Assembly (NCBI GenBank): GCA_905250025.1
Contig: CAJNOJ010000100.1
Coordinates: 216,520 to 280,519, forward strand
DNA: 64,000 nt
Source of the DNA: Adineta ricciae
Lineage: Eukaryota; Rotifera; Eurotatoria; Adinetida; Adinetidae
Direction of reading: 5' to 3'
Under the pieces are notes generated by a model. It was not told the origin of the DNA, made no database searches, and saw only the letters and a program-made list of their open reading frames with translations. Below, in pieces: positions 22,117-32,600 of this stretch. Within the stretch, counting starts at the first letter, position 1; every line of letters starts with the position of its first letter. A program made the translations under genes and the position numbers.

Positions 22117-22288
22117 AGAGACAACAAAACTATCTAGTAGATGTGTATTGTCATGCTGTTGTGTCGTGTTGTTTATTTATTTATTTCCTTAAGGTAGATA
22201 TTGAAGGTTCAAAACAGAAAAAGAGCGAAAGTTTTGAAAGAATAAATTGTCAAACTGGAACTATCCGCTGTTATTCATGAACGACATT

Positions 22289-22720
22289 TTATGAAGGCTA
22301 AAAAAGAACGAAGGAAAATGTCACCTTGACAGTTCGCGAAGGAAAACTTACGGTAAAATTCATGATAACATGAAGTTCACCATGATTGGATAGACCAAGA
22401 TGAGCAGGTAGTTTAACCCAATCGTCAAATTTTCCATCGTCAAAAACATTTTTGAGTTTTACTTTTCCAGTTCCAATTTCATCTTTATCAGCAACATCAG
22501 AATCATAGATAGCAAAATGAATCGTATCATCCTTGGGATGAACATTGAATACGAAACGTTCGTTCCACACAGGATCATTAGTATTTGAAAGCGTTGTTGT
22601 CCGTTGTTTGTATCCTTTTTCTATGTAGATCTCAACATATGGATCACTTTGTCCAACTGTATCTTTATCTTTAAGACGACGGCCTTCAACAATAATCACT
22701 TCGAGCGTTCCGGCAGGCAT
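22289..22720 (-). CDS. small single C2-domain protein
   Basis: Exon 22720-22352 encodes 123 residues. After a 54-bp intron a tiny last exon (22297-22289) adds Pro-Ser and the stop, giving 125 residues. The whole protein is one C2 domain: GTLEVIIVEGRRLKDKD, SDPYVEI, NDPVWNERFVF and YDSDVADKDEIG carry the aspartates of the calcium loops (D in LKDKD, SDPY, YDSDVADKD). C2 domains of this kind bind phospholipid in a calcium-dependent way. Without further domains it is probably a cytosolic membrane-tethering or signalling module. Free-standing C2 proteins are well known in plants and also occur in bdelloids. The target is unknown. Confidence 0.8.
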
Positions 22721-23136
22721 TGTATACTCAATGAAGCGAATAAGTAAATGACTTGTTTAAGTATACGATCGTTTTTTCTCCTCACGGGATTAGAAAAAAA
22801 AAGTGTTTTTGTCCTTGGTTTATGATAAACATGTCAATCACTCTTATAAGTGAAAAAACAATCGATCAAATCGATTGATAGTTTCATTGCTGAACAATTT
22901 TCTAAATGAATAAATACCACTTAGAACAAGATGTTACAGAGTTCTGAAAAAGTATTTTTTCGAGATTTAAAGTATTAGGTAAACGAATATATTCAACATT
23001 AAAATATAGAAAAATTCAACTTTTGACTGTTTTTTTTTGCGTTCTGTTGACATGTGTTACATGCAAGACGTGTGCGCATTTATCGTGTCTTTCTCGTTCT
23101 CTTCTCTTCTATAGTGTCTGAGTTAGTGCTCCAAAT

Positions 23137-23159
23137 TTCTCGAACGTTCCAGAAAATTC
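23137..23159 (+). promoter_or_regulatory. heat-shock element, five perfect alternating units
   Basis: TTC-NN-GAA-NN-TTC-NN-GAA-NN-TTC with no mismatch is the binding site for trimeric heat-shock factor HSF1. It lies 18 bases upstream of a TATA box and about 335 bases before the Hsp104-type ATG, with an untranslated first exon between them. Confidence 0.9.
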
Positions 23160-23176
23160 TTCGCTCGGTTTGAATT

Positions 23177-23186
23177 TATATAAATA
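23177..23186 (+). promoter_or_regulatory. TATA box (TATATAAATA)
   Basis: TATATAAATA follows the heat-shock element. Transcription should start near 23210. A 5'UTR intron is likely from 23272 (CTCTCG|GTAAGT) to 23480 (TTATTTCAG), ending 14 bases before the ATG, a layout common in heat-shock genes. Confidence 0.7.
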
Positions 23187-23813
23187 TACTGTTAGCACCA
23201 ATTAGAAATCAATTATCTACCTGTAACTGTATTTACAAACGCACTTTATATTCAACTCAAGTCAGCTCTCGGTAAGTGAAATTTGTGTTGATATCAAACA
23301 GGACTAGTAGAATATAATCTAGCGTCATCTTATTTATCGATATACGATCCAATAAAATTTCTTCTTTCACACACAACACTCGAGAACACATCTGTTTCTT
23401 CTTTATATTTGTACCCGACGGATTGATTATATATTGTCTATTGAAAACGAACTTTTAGTTTATATTTCTTTTTATTTCAGTACATTAACAAATCATGTCT
23501 TACTCTCCCGAAGAATTTACTGATCAAAGCAATAAAGCAATATCTTTAGCATTAGAATATGCTCAAGAACAAAAACATATTGAACTTGTACCATTGCATT
23601 TGGCACATGTTCTCGTCGAAGACGAACAAGGTCTAGCGAGACAATTAATCNTTCATCTTCAATTAAAATCATTGGAAGAACGTTTGAAAGAACAAGATAT
23701 TGCAATTAGTCTAACTGATAAAGCTATTCAATCAACACTTAAGAAATCTTATAATCCAGGTATGTTGGAAGAAAGATCTCGATTTTATTTCGAAGTAGAT
23801 TTCACAAAAAACG

Positions 23814-24285
23814 TCATTTCTTTCCCAATGGAATATTTATTCCAAGACCAACGTCATAGTTCGGGTTCGGTCCATACAGTTGTCCCTAGTTGAGAAAGAG
23901 AATAAGTTTCATGAGATCATTCTTGTTACGAAAGATACCTACATTATTCGAACCAAAACTTGCATCAGCAGTGCCACCAATACCGACAGACGGTTGATTA
24001 GATCCTCCATTATAGATTGGAACACTTACATTTGCATGTCCACTCAGATCATAACTATTTAAACTATTGAGAGCAGCACTACCTGATATATCAGATGTCC
24101 ACTAGAACAGTAGAATAGTAGTTAGGCATATTATATTATATATGTTTCAATACTTGTCCAGTTTGAATAGCGGCAAGGGCTAATTGTGAAGCGAGTTGTC
24201 CTTGAGTTAATTCAATAGTTATTGGAAACGCGTACGTTGTCGTAGCGAATAAGACCGAACAGAAGCAAAGAATGGATCTGAGCAT
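23814..24285 (-). CDS. secreted Gly/Asn/Ser-rich small protein nested in an Hsp104 intron
   Basis: Three exons (24285-24154, 24101-23943, 23885-23814) are joined by introns of 52 and 57 bp with correct GT/AG sites; all join in phase 0 and end in a stop, giving 120 residues. The N-terminus is a signal peptide (LRSILCFCSVLFATTTYA, cleavage probably after A19). The mature part (FPITIELTQGQLASQLALA, then SGSAALNSLNSYDLSGHANV and GIGGTADASFGSNNGQ) has no cysteine and is rich in Gly, Asn and Ser. I do not recognise a family; the make-up is like glycine-rich antimicrobial or extracellular matrix peptides, but that is only compositional. A TATAAATA box at 24335-24328 lies about 43 bases before the ATG, so it has its own promoter. 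Confidence 0.7.
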
Positions 24286-24327
24286 GATTTGATTGTTAGT
24301 CCGTGATTTGTGAGAATCGATCGATCG

Positions 24328-24335
24328 TATTTATA
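24328..24335 (-). promoter_or_regulatory. TATA box of the nested secreted-protein gene
   Basis: TATAAATA on the minus strand, about 43 bases upstream of the ATG at 24285, inside the Hsp104-type intron. Confidence 0.6.
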
Positions 24336-25051
24336 GGAGAAAATCTTCACCAATTTCATATTGATTTGCTAGCAAAACAAATATTTTTCTTCATTCTAAC
24401 ACCTTCAAAATCAATTTGTGAAATACATATTCAAATATTTGTATCAATAACTAAATGATTCAACAATCTTCTTCTAATATGCCTTTTTTGTTTTGATTTT
24501 AGTCTATGGTGCACGTCCATTGAAACGTTATCTCGAAAAATATATCACAACTGAACTATCGAAATTATTGATCCAAACAAAACTTGCGCCACACAGTCAT
24601 GTCACCATTGACACAGATTCAAACGACCAATTTCAGTTTCATATCAAACAACTACAAAGAACGACATCCAATTCACCATCAAAACCTGCATATAATCGTA
24701 CGTCATCTTCTTAATCATCAAGTGAAAATTGTCTAAATATTGTTGTTCTTAGGTCGTCGAACGTATGAAGGTTTAGATGAAGAACCAATGATGGATGTTG
24801 ATGAAGCTGAAGATTATGACAATAATGAATTTACTGGATGTGACAACAACATGAATTCAACATCAGGAATTTCGAAACGAATGAAACAATCACCACGAGT
24901 ATACAAATGAATGACTCATTGCCCATCGCAATAAAATTGACACATTTAAACCTAGAAGGATCTACTTTTTTTTATTCATATTTTATTTTGAAGTTTAGTT
25001 ATGTAGCTCTTTTTCTCTCTTGTTAATAAATATCCTTTAAAATAACACATA

Positions 25052-25435
25052 TCAGTCGCATCTCGAACAACAACAACAACGACAATTATTTCGATTAAGA
25101 GTACAGAAATAACTGCAGCAGTAGCAATAGCAACAGTCTGGTACATGATCATAACATGAACATGATGAAGAATTTAAAGATTCCGAAGAAGGTGACAGGA
25201 AGAGATTCGATGAAGGATAAGCACACCTGCATATTGTACATCTTCGACTACAATTCGTACAGAGATGTTCATAACGAGCATTTCGTGGAGAATCTGCGAT
25301 AATTCCATCACATTGAGGACAAATCGGTATGCGAATATCCACGAAAGATTGTGAACCGCACATTGTACAAATATTTAAACCATGATTGAGCAATGGATTG
25401 ACATACCACGTTGGCAAAGTTGATCGATAGGACAT
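25052..25435 (-). CDS. cysteine-rich, zinc-ribbon-like small protein
   Basis: A single exon of 127 residues from ATG 25435. CxxC pairs in the first half (ICTMCGS, PICPQCDG, HLCTNCSRRCTICRC) look like zinc-ribbon or treble-clef knuckles. The last third is a Ser/Cys-rich stretch (CCYCYCCSYFC, CRCCCCSRC) that could bind metal or be palmitoylated. No signal peptide. The first half recalls cytosolic LITAF- or ZF-like membrane-associated proteins, but there is no hydrophobic anchor, so the function is unknown. It is convergent with the Hsp104-type gene, with 141 bp between the stops. Confidence 0.55.
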   Translation of the reverse strand: MSYRSTLPTWYVNPLLNHGLNICTMCGSQSFVDIRIPICPQCDGIIADSPRNARYEHLCTNCSRRCTICRCAYPSSNLFLSPSSESLNSSSCSCYDHVPDCCYCYCCSYFCTLNRNNCRCCCCSRCD

Positions 25436-25837
25436 GTTTTTGATTGTGTACAATTATCGAAATGTTCTAAAAAACATACTTTTTATAACCAGCAGAAATG
25501 TAATATAAATAAAATAACATCATTAAACGATTGCTTCTAACTCTCGTTATTAGTCGACGAAGAAAAAGAGAAGCTCGGATGCGTTAACAATGGTTTAACT
25601 CGAACTTTTTATATTCAGGTTATTAATGCAGAAGCCAACAGAACACAGCAATCTAATCATATTTGTTTAATATTCATTCATTGTGTATTCAAGAACGACG
25701 ACAACAACTGATTTTATGAAATTGGATAAAAAAATAAATTCATAGATTTTTTAATAAGAAAAGAAAATTATACAAATACATCCAACAGCAAAATTTCTTG
25801 TCTAAAACACATGAGCAAACGGAGAAGAATGATATTG
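25436..25837. other. intergenic region
   Basis: This spacer lies between the start of the Cys-rich gene and the stop of the protease gene. It is AT-rich, with A-rich 3' flank sequence next to the protease stop (AAAATAAATT around 25733), and no coding stretch. Confidence 0.4.
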
Positions 25838-28366
25838 TTATTGCTTGGCTTTTTCTCTTCTACTGTAGAAGAGAAGATACGCATCTTTTGAAACAATATG
25901 ATCTTTCAAACAAAATGAAGATACCGACGAATCATTAAATTCGTACCAAGTACTCTTTCCATTTGCCTCATGTTGTGCATATGCGATGTAGTGACCACCA
26001 TAGATGGAACCGGTATGTTTAATAATAGCAAATAATTCATAGATAGCTTCTGATGATGATGGCGAGAAATGACTTAAATCAAGTTCTTGCATGGGATATT
26101 CAACAAATGTTTCGATTTTTTCTCGATGGCCATCTTTATGAGAAAATCGTTTCAATTGAATAATAAGAATTTGAGGAAGACGAGAGAACTGCAATTGTTT
26201 AGTCGCTTCTGTATGTTTTCTACATGATTCTTGTTCGCATAACCATGAATCTTCGAGTTTTTCGATTGAGCAAAATTCTCGCAGACAACCATCGAGAGTT
26301 AATTGTTTCGTTCTTTTATTATATTGTTTATACGGTTCACTTCCTGTAAAATCATCTTGTTCAACAAGAACAACATTATCGACAGTCAATTCGCATAGTG
26401 GCGTTTGCAAATCAAGTTGGTCATCATCAGTCATGAGTATGATACGGTAAAAAAAGCAATATAAAGGACGAGATTCGATGTAAGCTTCTAAAAGATCCTT
26501 AACATGACCATTCTCAGGCACGTGGATTGTCATCGTGTCGGTTTTACCATTTTTTTCGATAAATGTTAGATGAAATCGACGACCTGATTGAACAAGTGGT
26601 AATGGTAGAATACTAAACGGATTCGTGGTTTTTACTGCGTGTTTACATTCGGTACAGATGATGGTTGATTCGATTGATCCAAAAAATAATTCTTCAATGA
26701 TGGTGTTTGAATCATCTCCAATGTCTTTTTTCATTTCTTTATGCATCTCATCAATAAGAAATAGTAAAAATTCTTGAGCATCCTGCTGATCTGATGTGGC
26801 GAACCGTGGAGCGAGATTGCCAATGGTTTCTTTTATATGATCTGGATAGAATGTTCTTGAATAAAGAGAGGAAAATCTTTTGTTTGGTATCCATAAATTT
26901 CGTATGACATCAGCATACGAACCTGTCACCGAACCAATTGTATAAAATTGATTCCAATCAGAGTCCATGGTTTTCTCTCCATCGGAATTATTCTGAGTAA
27001 GACCATTTAAAAAGAATTGAGTTAATGGCATAGTGTGAGCGAGACATTGAAGTGCACTATTCATATAACATGTGTTTACGAGATTAGACAAACCAACAGG
27101 TGTGTCAGAGATGCTCATGCGAAGAGAAGATGTGCTAAACAGGCTATCATTCTTGTCAGATAATCGAACAGGTGTCATTCGTGGACGTTTTACGTGAACA
27201 ACATCACCGGGTTGAATACTATAACTTGATAAACATCGATATGGTTCATCATTTGTGAAACATGTCGATCCACATGAGAGTTGAAAGTGGCCCCGTAAGT
27301 TGCTTTCGTGAGGTAGTTTGAGCTTTTTGATTGCATCATCTACAGTACTATAAACGGAAACTTTAACTAATGTTGGACTAAATGCTGTCGATTCTTCATA
27401 GGAAAGAGTAACGTCGTCAGATTGTTGTTTTGAAATCAGCGACAGCGATTTTGTTGTCGAATCATTTCGTGTATTCATGAGAGATAATGGATCTCCTGAA
27501 AATGCTAGGTGAAGCGATGCGTAGATAATCTGACCAGGTTTAACACCAAAATCATAAAGCTTTTGATTTGGGTCGGTGAAAGAGATTTTTTCATGCATAC
27601 GGTTAAACAATGCGAAATCAATTAAAATACGATCTTTCAACTGTTTTTCAATCACACTCTTCAATTGTTTAACTGTTGTTGTAAATGGTACCTCTAAAGA
27701 TAGATCTCCGTTTGTATGAGCGCAAAGAACGTGAATTGTTGGTTTCGGGCGAGAACACGATTCGATAGTTTCAACAAAAACCCATGACTCATGAATTACA
27801 CCTAATTCAATTAATAGTTTATTTGAATCTTCACCATGATTGAGTTCAATACTCTCGATGGTGACGAGATGAATTTGTTCACGATCCATTGATTTTAGTT
27901 CAAATGCTTCGATAACATAGTCAAGTAACATTTTTAGTGTGGTTGTATTCTTATCGCAGTCATAAATAACATGATACGGAGGGTCATGTCTAAATAAATT
28001 AAGCTGGAGAAGTTGTGATGCCGCTGGACCGATCAATAGTATGAACCAGAGAATGTCATTTTGCTTAATTTTTAAATCGTTCAATGTTGTGAATCTCATA
28101 TTTGTAGTAAAATCTCTCTGTTCAGTTCCAGAACATATCTTTGATAGTGAAACATCGTCAGCACGAATGTTTTCAATATCCAAAACTCTTAAGAATTTCG
28201 TAATGACATTAACTATAGGTTCTGATAATGAAAGTGTCAAATGTGCAGATCGTATAGTACCATTTTGATCTCTTAACCGAGCTCCTATAGTCACATCCGC
28301 TAATAATATTCCATTTCGAATAGGTTCGTATGCAGTTAGATCGTTAGATATCTGTTTTTGAAACAT
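25838..28366 (-). CDS. ubiquitin-specific protease (C19 family)
   Basis: A single long exon of 842 residues. The N-terminal half (residues 1-390) contains ubiquitin-like beta-grasp segments (ADVTIGARLRDQNGTI, PTIHVLCAHTNGDLSLEVPF) without a protease motif. The catalytic domain follows: Cys box GLSNLVNTCYMNSALQCL at about residue 420, where the usual Gly before Asn is Val; QQDAQEFLLFLIDEM; a CxxC zinc pair (CTECKH and CEQESC); and His box YELFAIIKHTGSIYGGHYIAY with WYEFNDSSVS supplying the Asn/Asp. It should remove ubiquitin from proteins and is of USP4/11/15- or USP7-like design by its ubiquitin-like domains. The cysteine, histidine and Asn/Asp are all present, so it is probably active. Confidence 0.85.
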   Translation of the reverse strand: MFQKQISNDLTAYEPIRNGILLADVTIGARLRDQNGTIRSAHLTLSLSEPIVNVITKFLRVLDIENIRADDVSLSKICSGTEQRDFTTNMRFTTLNDLKIKQNDILWFILLIGPAASQLLQLNLFRHDPPYHVIYDCDKNTTTLKMLLDYVIEAFELKSMDREQIHLVTIESIELNHGEDSNKLLIELGVIHESWVFVETIESCSRPKPTIHVLCAHTNGDLSLEVPFTTTVKQLKSVIEKQLKDRILIDFALFNRMHEKISFTDPNQKLYDFGVKPGQIIYASLHLAFSGDPLSLMNTRNDSTTKSLSLISKQQSDDVTLSYEESTAFSPTLVKVSVYSTVDDAIKKLKLPHESNLRGHFQLSCGSTCFTNDEPYRCLSSYSIQPGDVVHVKRPRMTPVRLSDKNDSLFSTSSLRMSISDTPVGLSNLVNTCYMNSALQCLAHTMPLTQFFLNGLTQNNSDGEKTMDSDWNQFYTIGSVTGSYADVIRNLWIPNKRFSSLYSRTFYPDHIKETIGNLAPRFATSDQQDAQEFLLFLIDEMHKEMKKDIGDDSNTIIEELFFGSIESTIICTECKHAVKTTNPFSILPLPLVQSGRRFHLTFIEKNGKTDTMTIHVPENGHVKDLLEAYIESRPLYCFFYRIILMTDDDQLDLQTPLCELTVDNVVLVEQDDFTGSEPYKQYNKRTKQLTLDGCLREFCSIEKLEDSWLCEQESCRKHTEATKQLQFSRLPQILIIQLKRFSHKDGHREKIETFVEYPMQELDLSHFSPSSSEAIYELFAIIKHTGSIYGGHYIAYAQHEANGKSTWYEFNDSSVSSFCLKDHIVSKDAYLLFYSRREKAKQ

Positions 28367-29612
28367 AGTAGTGCGGTGCTTAGATAAACGTCAAAATGTT
28401 AAGTAGTAATTGAAACTCGAACCATCTGAAATATTACGATAAAACATTCAGAATACCAAGAATATGTTTTCAAGAAACAAAGAAATACCTATGTGTTGAG
28501 TCATAAGGTATGAATTTTCTTACCTGTAAATGAATACTTATTATAGGATAGATTGTATTATACTTAGATTGATTTAGATATGGGCATCTTTCACTTACGT
28601 AAATCGTCATCTCTTTTTCTCTTAACTTACTGTTTTCGTCTACTTCTTTCTTTTCCATGTGCATTACAACAAAAATATTCGGTGATCGACAACAATAACA
28701 AAAGAAAGAGAAAGTTGAAAAAATTGCCAACAGTATAGAATGTAAGATACAAAAGAACAGAAAGAAACCCAACTCCAAGCGTAGTTTCTTTCTTGTTCTG
28801 TCTGTTTAACAAGGATTTTATAATTCAGACATGTCCCTTCGTATAAATTGACTCATTTCAAAACAACTCAATGGAAAAAAAAATCTTACTACGAAAAGTA
28901 TTTGAGAGATTTTAACCGATAGAATTCTGCTCATCGTCGTTCTCCCTTCACAAGACTGAAGTGATTTGAAAGAATTTTCCAACTTGCGACCAGCAACTAA
29001 AAGTGGGTGTGTCGTGTGGCGACATCTATATGAATAATTTTCTGATTAGTACAATGCGTTGTCGAGACAAAATATGTTTATAGATTAAAAAAATGGCAAA
29101 GTTTGACTAGTGTCTGAATAACTTATTTATTTTTCTCTCTTCTTTTTAACAGAACCACTGTTAAACATTCTTATAAAATTACAAACTTTTCTTTTTCTTT
29201 CTTTACATTCTCGTTCGTTTCCACCAGTTCGTCAATTACAAAAAAAGAACATTTTTCTTTTTTTCCGTTGTTGATCATACAGGTAAATAACTATCAGTAT
29301 TGTACATTCAAAATCATCTGTCCGTATCATAAATACAAGGAGAAAAACCTGTCGGAAGGTTATTGATCGTGCATCGTCGAAGAAGAAAAAAAACGTCCTA
29401 CTAAGGAAATTTGTTCGTTACATGAGACGCACAGAAAAAAAACCTGACTACGAAGGAAGAAAAAAGGACGACCATGATTATAAGCATAGATGTTTTACAT
29501 GTTATATTCATTTTACACATTTTGTCCTCTTCTTTTTCAAAGGATTTTGCTTATTAGTGTCGATCGTACAATCAACTTTTTTGCTTCTACTTTCAGATAC
29601 ATTTCTTTCAAT
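28367..29612. other. intergenic region, divergent promoters
   Basis: This lies between the ubiquitin protease (minus) and the TGN46-like gene (plus). It contains pyrimidine-rich tracts (29130-29290). A TTTCAG just before the second ATG (ending at about 29596) suggests a 5'UTR intron for that gene. Minus-strand open frames at 28470-28812 are hydrophobic low-complexity and lack gene character. Confidence 0.4.
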
Positions 29613-32600
29613 ATGAATTTATTCCTTATTGTATTATCATTGATTTTCTTCCATGGAAATTCAATTTCCGGAGCAGATGATAATGAACTCGAAGCAATTG
29701 ATGTTTTATCAGCAATAAAAACGACGTCACCCGATTGTGATCTTCGTACCTTTGTGAAACATAATGACGATTATACAGCATTCAGTGGAGACTTGAAAAC
29801 ATACTGTGGATCCGATTCGAAGAAACAAAATCGAATTTTATGTAATATGATTGCTTATGAACTGAAGAAAGCTTGTCAGTTTGACAAAGACGGACGTCCA
29901 TCACCAGTCATATATTCGAAAAAGTCAACACCAAAAGAAATATGTTTTTCAACAACTATCCAACTAACCAATCAATGGATATGGAATGTCCTCACAAACA
30001 ACGGGCAAAAACAAATTGATGTGACCGCCAAAGAGTTATGCGACAAGGTGGCTAATGATGAAACGACACGTCAACTAGCAAGATTTTTCTATCGAGCAGC
30101 ACCACATGTGAGAAATTCGGATCTTTCAACAACATCAAAAGGTAGGCGGAAATTGTTGACTGAAGATTTCTATGAATGAGCTATTCATTTCTGGAATGCT
30201 TCTCTGCGATGATGCAAAATATATTTCATTTTTCCATGTTTGACACAGAAAATTTTCCTAGTAGATAAAATACTTTTGTTTTGTTATTTCAGACGGCACA
30301 AAATCCAATCTGGGCAAACAAACATTGACTGAATCGATTTCCAAGACTGCCGCTGCAATTACTGCAGCTAAGGATAAAACAAAAACTGCCATTGACGGTG
30401 CCAAAGATGATGCAGATCAAACGATTGAAAAGACCAAAACTCTGAAACAGAAATTTACTGATGGTGTTGAGAACGTTAAAAACAAATTAGCTGAAGGAGG
30501 TCAAGTAGTCAAACAAAAACTTGAGAAAACTGCCGAGGATGCAAAGGAAAAAGTCGATAAGGCGATTTCCGATGTGAAAGGCAAAACTGAAGATGCTGCG
30601 AAAACTGCCAAAAGTAAAATTGACGATGCTGGTGGATCTAGAAAAGAGAAAGCCGATAAAACTACTGAAAAGCCCAAACAAAAAGCAGATGATAATGACG
30701 ACGCCGAAAACGATGCTGACGACAAAACAAAAGTAAAATCAGACAAGGATGACAACGATGATGCCGATAAGGATAAAACTGTCGATACGAAGAAAAACGT
30801 TGACGAAGATGCAGACAGTAAGAAAGATAAACTCACTAATGCTAAAAAGTTGTCGAAAGATGCCGGAGATAAAGTTGGTAAGATAAAAACGAATTCAATA
30901 TTCGCATGTTCTTCTTATTTTGTAGCCAATGCAAGCAAGACCATCGTTGAAAAAGGAAAAGAATTTCTCAATAAACTTACTAAAAAAAACGTCACAGAAA
31001 TCAAGGCGACTGGTAAAAAAATTGTCAAGTTCTTTGTTCTCAAAGGAACGATTCTTTAATGATTTTACTCTTCAGATGATCAAGGAAAGGTCTTGGATTT
31101 AAAACAAGACAAAAAGACCGATCAAAATGCTGATGAAGAAGAAGAAAAGGGTAAGATTCGAGTTGTATATACTTTATTGATGGTACAATTCGCGATTCAG
31201 ATGACGATGGTAATGGAGATGGTACGGTCAAAGACGATGGGCAAGGTATGATGAATAGTTTGTTTGACATTACTCATTCTTCTTCGTTTCTTAGTCAAAC
31301 AAATTCCCAAGCCAAACACGACAGACAAGAAAGATGATGCCACAAGTATGTAATACATTTCATGCTCTCATTTCATCCCATCTAAAGATGACTCGAGTTG
31401 ACAATAGACAGTAGATCGAATAATTTTATTTATTAAATTTAGATAATGTTGAAGTTACAACCATGCGTAAGTCATTCTCGACGGATTTCTATTCTTTGAT
31501 ACTCATTTATCTTTGTAATGAAAAGAGAAAGAAGCCGGTCGTACAACGGTAGTTGTAGGAGTACAAAGTTCGAATAAAACATTGGAAGTGACCACTCCTA
31601 GTCGTAAGTCTAATCAACCAAAATCACATAAAACCTCAAGATGACTTATCCTTTCTCTATCAGCAATTGATGTAAACCCACAGAAAGTAACCGAACCTGG
31701 TAATCATTTGCTATAAGTTTGATCTGCACCATGACTAGAATATCAATTGAATTCTTTAGTTTATATTTACAAAAGCTCACTTGCGTTTCTTTGTTGCTTT
31801 GTTTTTATTGCTTCCTCTTCTTTTTTTAATTTAAAATTGACTTAGCCCGTAGATTAGGATTGTCATTGATTTATCTCTTTTTTTTATCTGTTTAGAAAAG
31901 AAGAAACCAACAGATGCTGTCAAAGATGCCGATACTGATCAAGATGACGACGACAAAGATGACGAAACTAAACATAAAGTCGATGATATGGATAAAAAAG
32001 ATCAACTAGGTTTGTTGAAAGAAATCATCTCAGTTTTCTTTTTCTTCTTATCACCAATGATGTAGGAAATAATGAACCTGTATCTCATGATGATTATGAT
32101 GCAGCAAACACGCCTGCTGATCAAAATCAGTTAGAAAATGTACCTAACAACAACGAAGACGAAGAATATCAAGGTTTCATTAGAATGAATCTAAGCATGA
32201 TGTGTATTTTTCATATATGTACCCGTCTCAGTGTTTTATCTAGTTCGGTACTTAGGTTGCTTTCTCTTCTGCTTTTATACCTGATAAAACACTGATATAT
32301 CCCTTTAGTTAAAAATGCATCTGTAAAGGAATGCTTATTTATATTCTATTTATCGTTGGACTAATATGGAAAAGTTCACTGCGCTTTTCTCTGAGAATAT
32401 TGTCTCATTTCTATTTTGTTTTTAGCTGGAAACAAAGATGCTGACAACGATGGCATCTCATTCCGTAAACCAAATGCAAATGGTAAATAGGAACCCTTAG
32501 TTTTCCTCCGATTTGAAAAGGAAAAAACCGGCAAATTTCTTTCTAATTTAGATAAATATACAGCAAAACCAGTTGCAGCAGGTATGTTTAAATCTGTGAG

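Larger units (their letters stand above)
23495..24910 (+). pseudogene. hsp104-like: Hsp104/ClpB-type disaggregase, N- and C-terminal ends only (middle missing at an ambiguous base)
   Basis: Exons 23495-23759, 24503-24697 and 24753-24910 stay in one frame. The start encodes a Clp N domain (PEEFTDQSNKAISLALEYAQ, VPLHLAHVLVEDEQGLARQL). Directly after the N at 23651 the protein is already the C-terminal subdomain of the second AAA+ module (LQLKSLEERLKEQDIAISL, then YNPVYGARPLKRYLEKYI). Both nucleotide-binding cores, roughly 650-700 residues in the family, are absent. The tail ends in an acidic stretch (LDEEPMMDVDEAEDYD), as in cytosolic Hsp104, and no mitochondrial presequence is seen. Either the gene is truly gutted or the assembler joined across its middle; the N favours assembly. 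The 743-bp second intron contains another gene on the minus strand. Confidence 0.75.

Noticed and set aside
28041-28268. Plus-strand open frame inside the ubiquitin protease
   Set aside because: A shadow of the strongly supported minus-strand coding exon.
30487-30836. Minus-strand Ser/Leu/Phe-rich open frames opposite the TGN46-like exon 2
   Set aside because: Antisense of a Lys/Asp-rich repeat-like exon; the composition is forced by the other strand.
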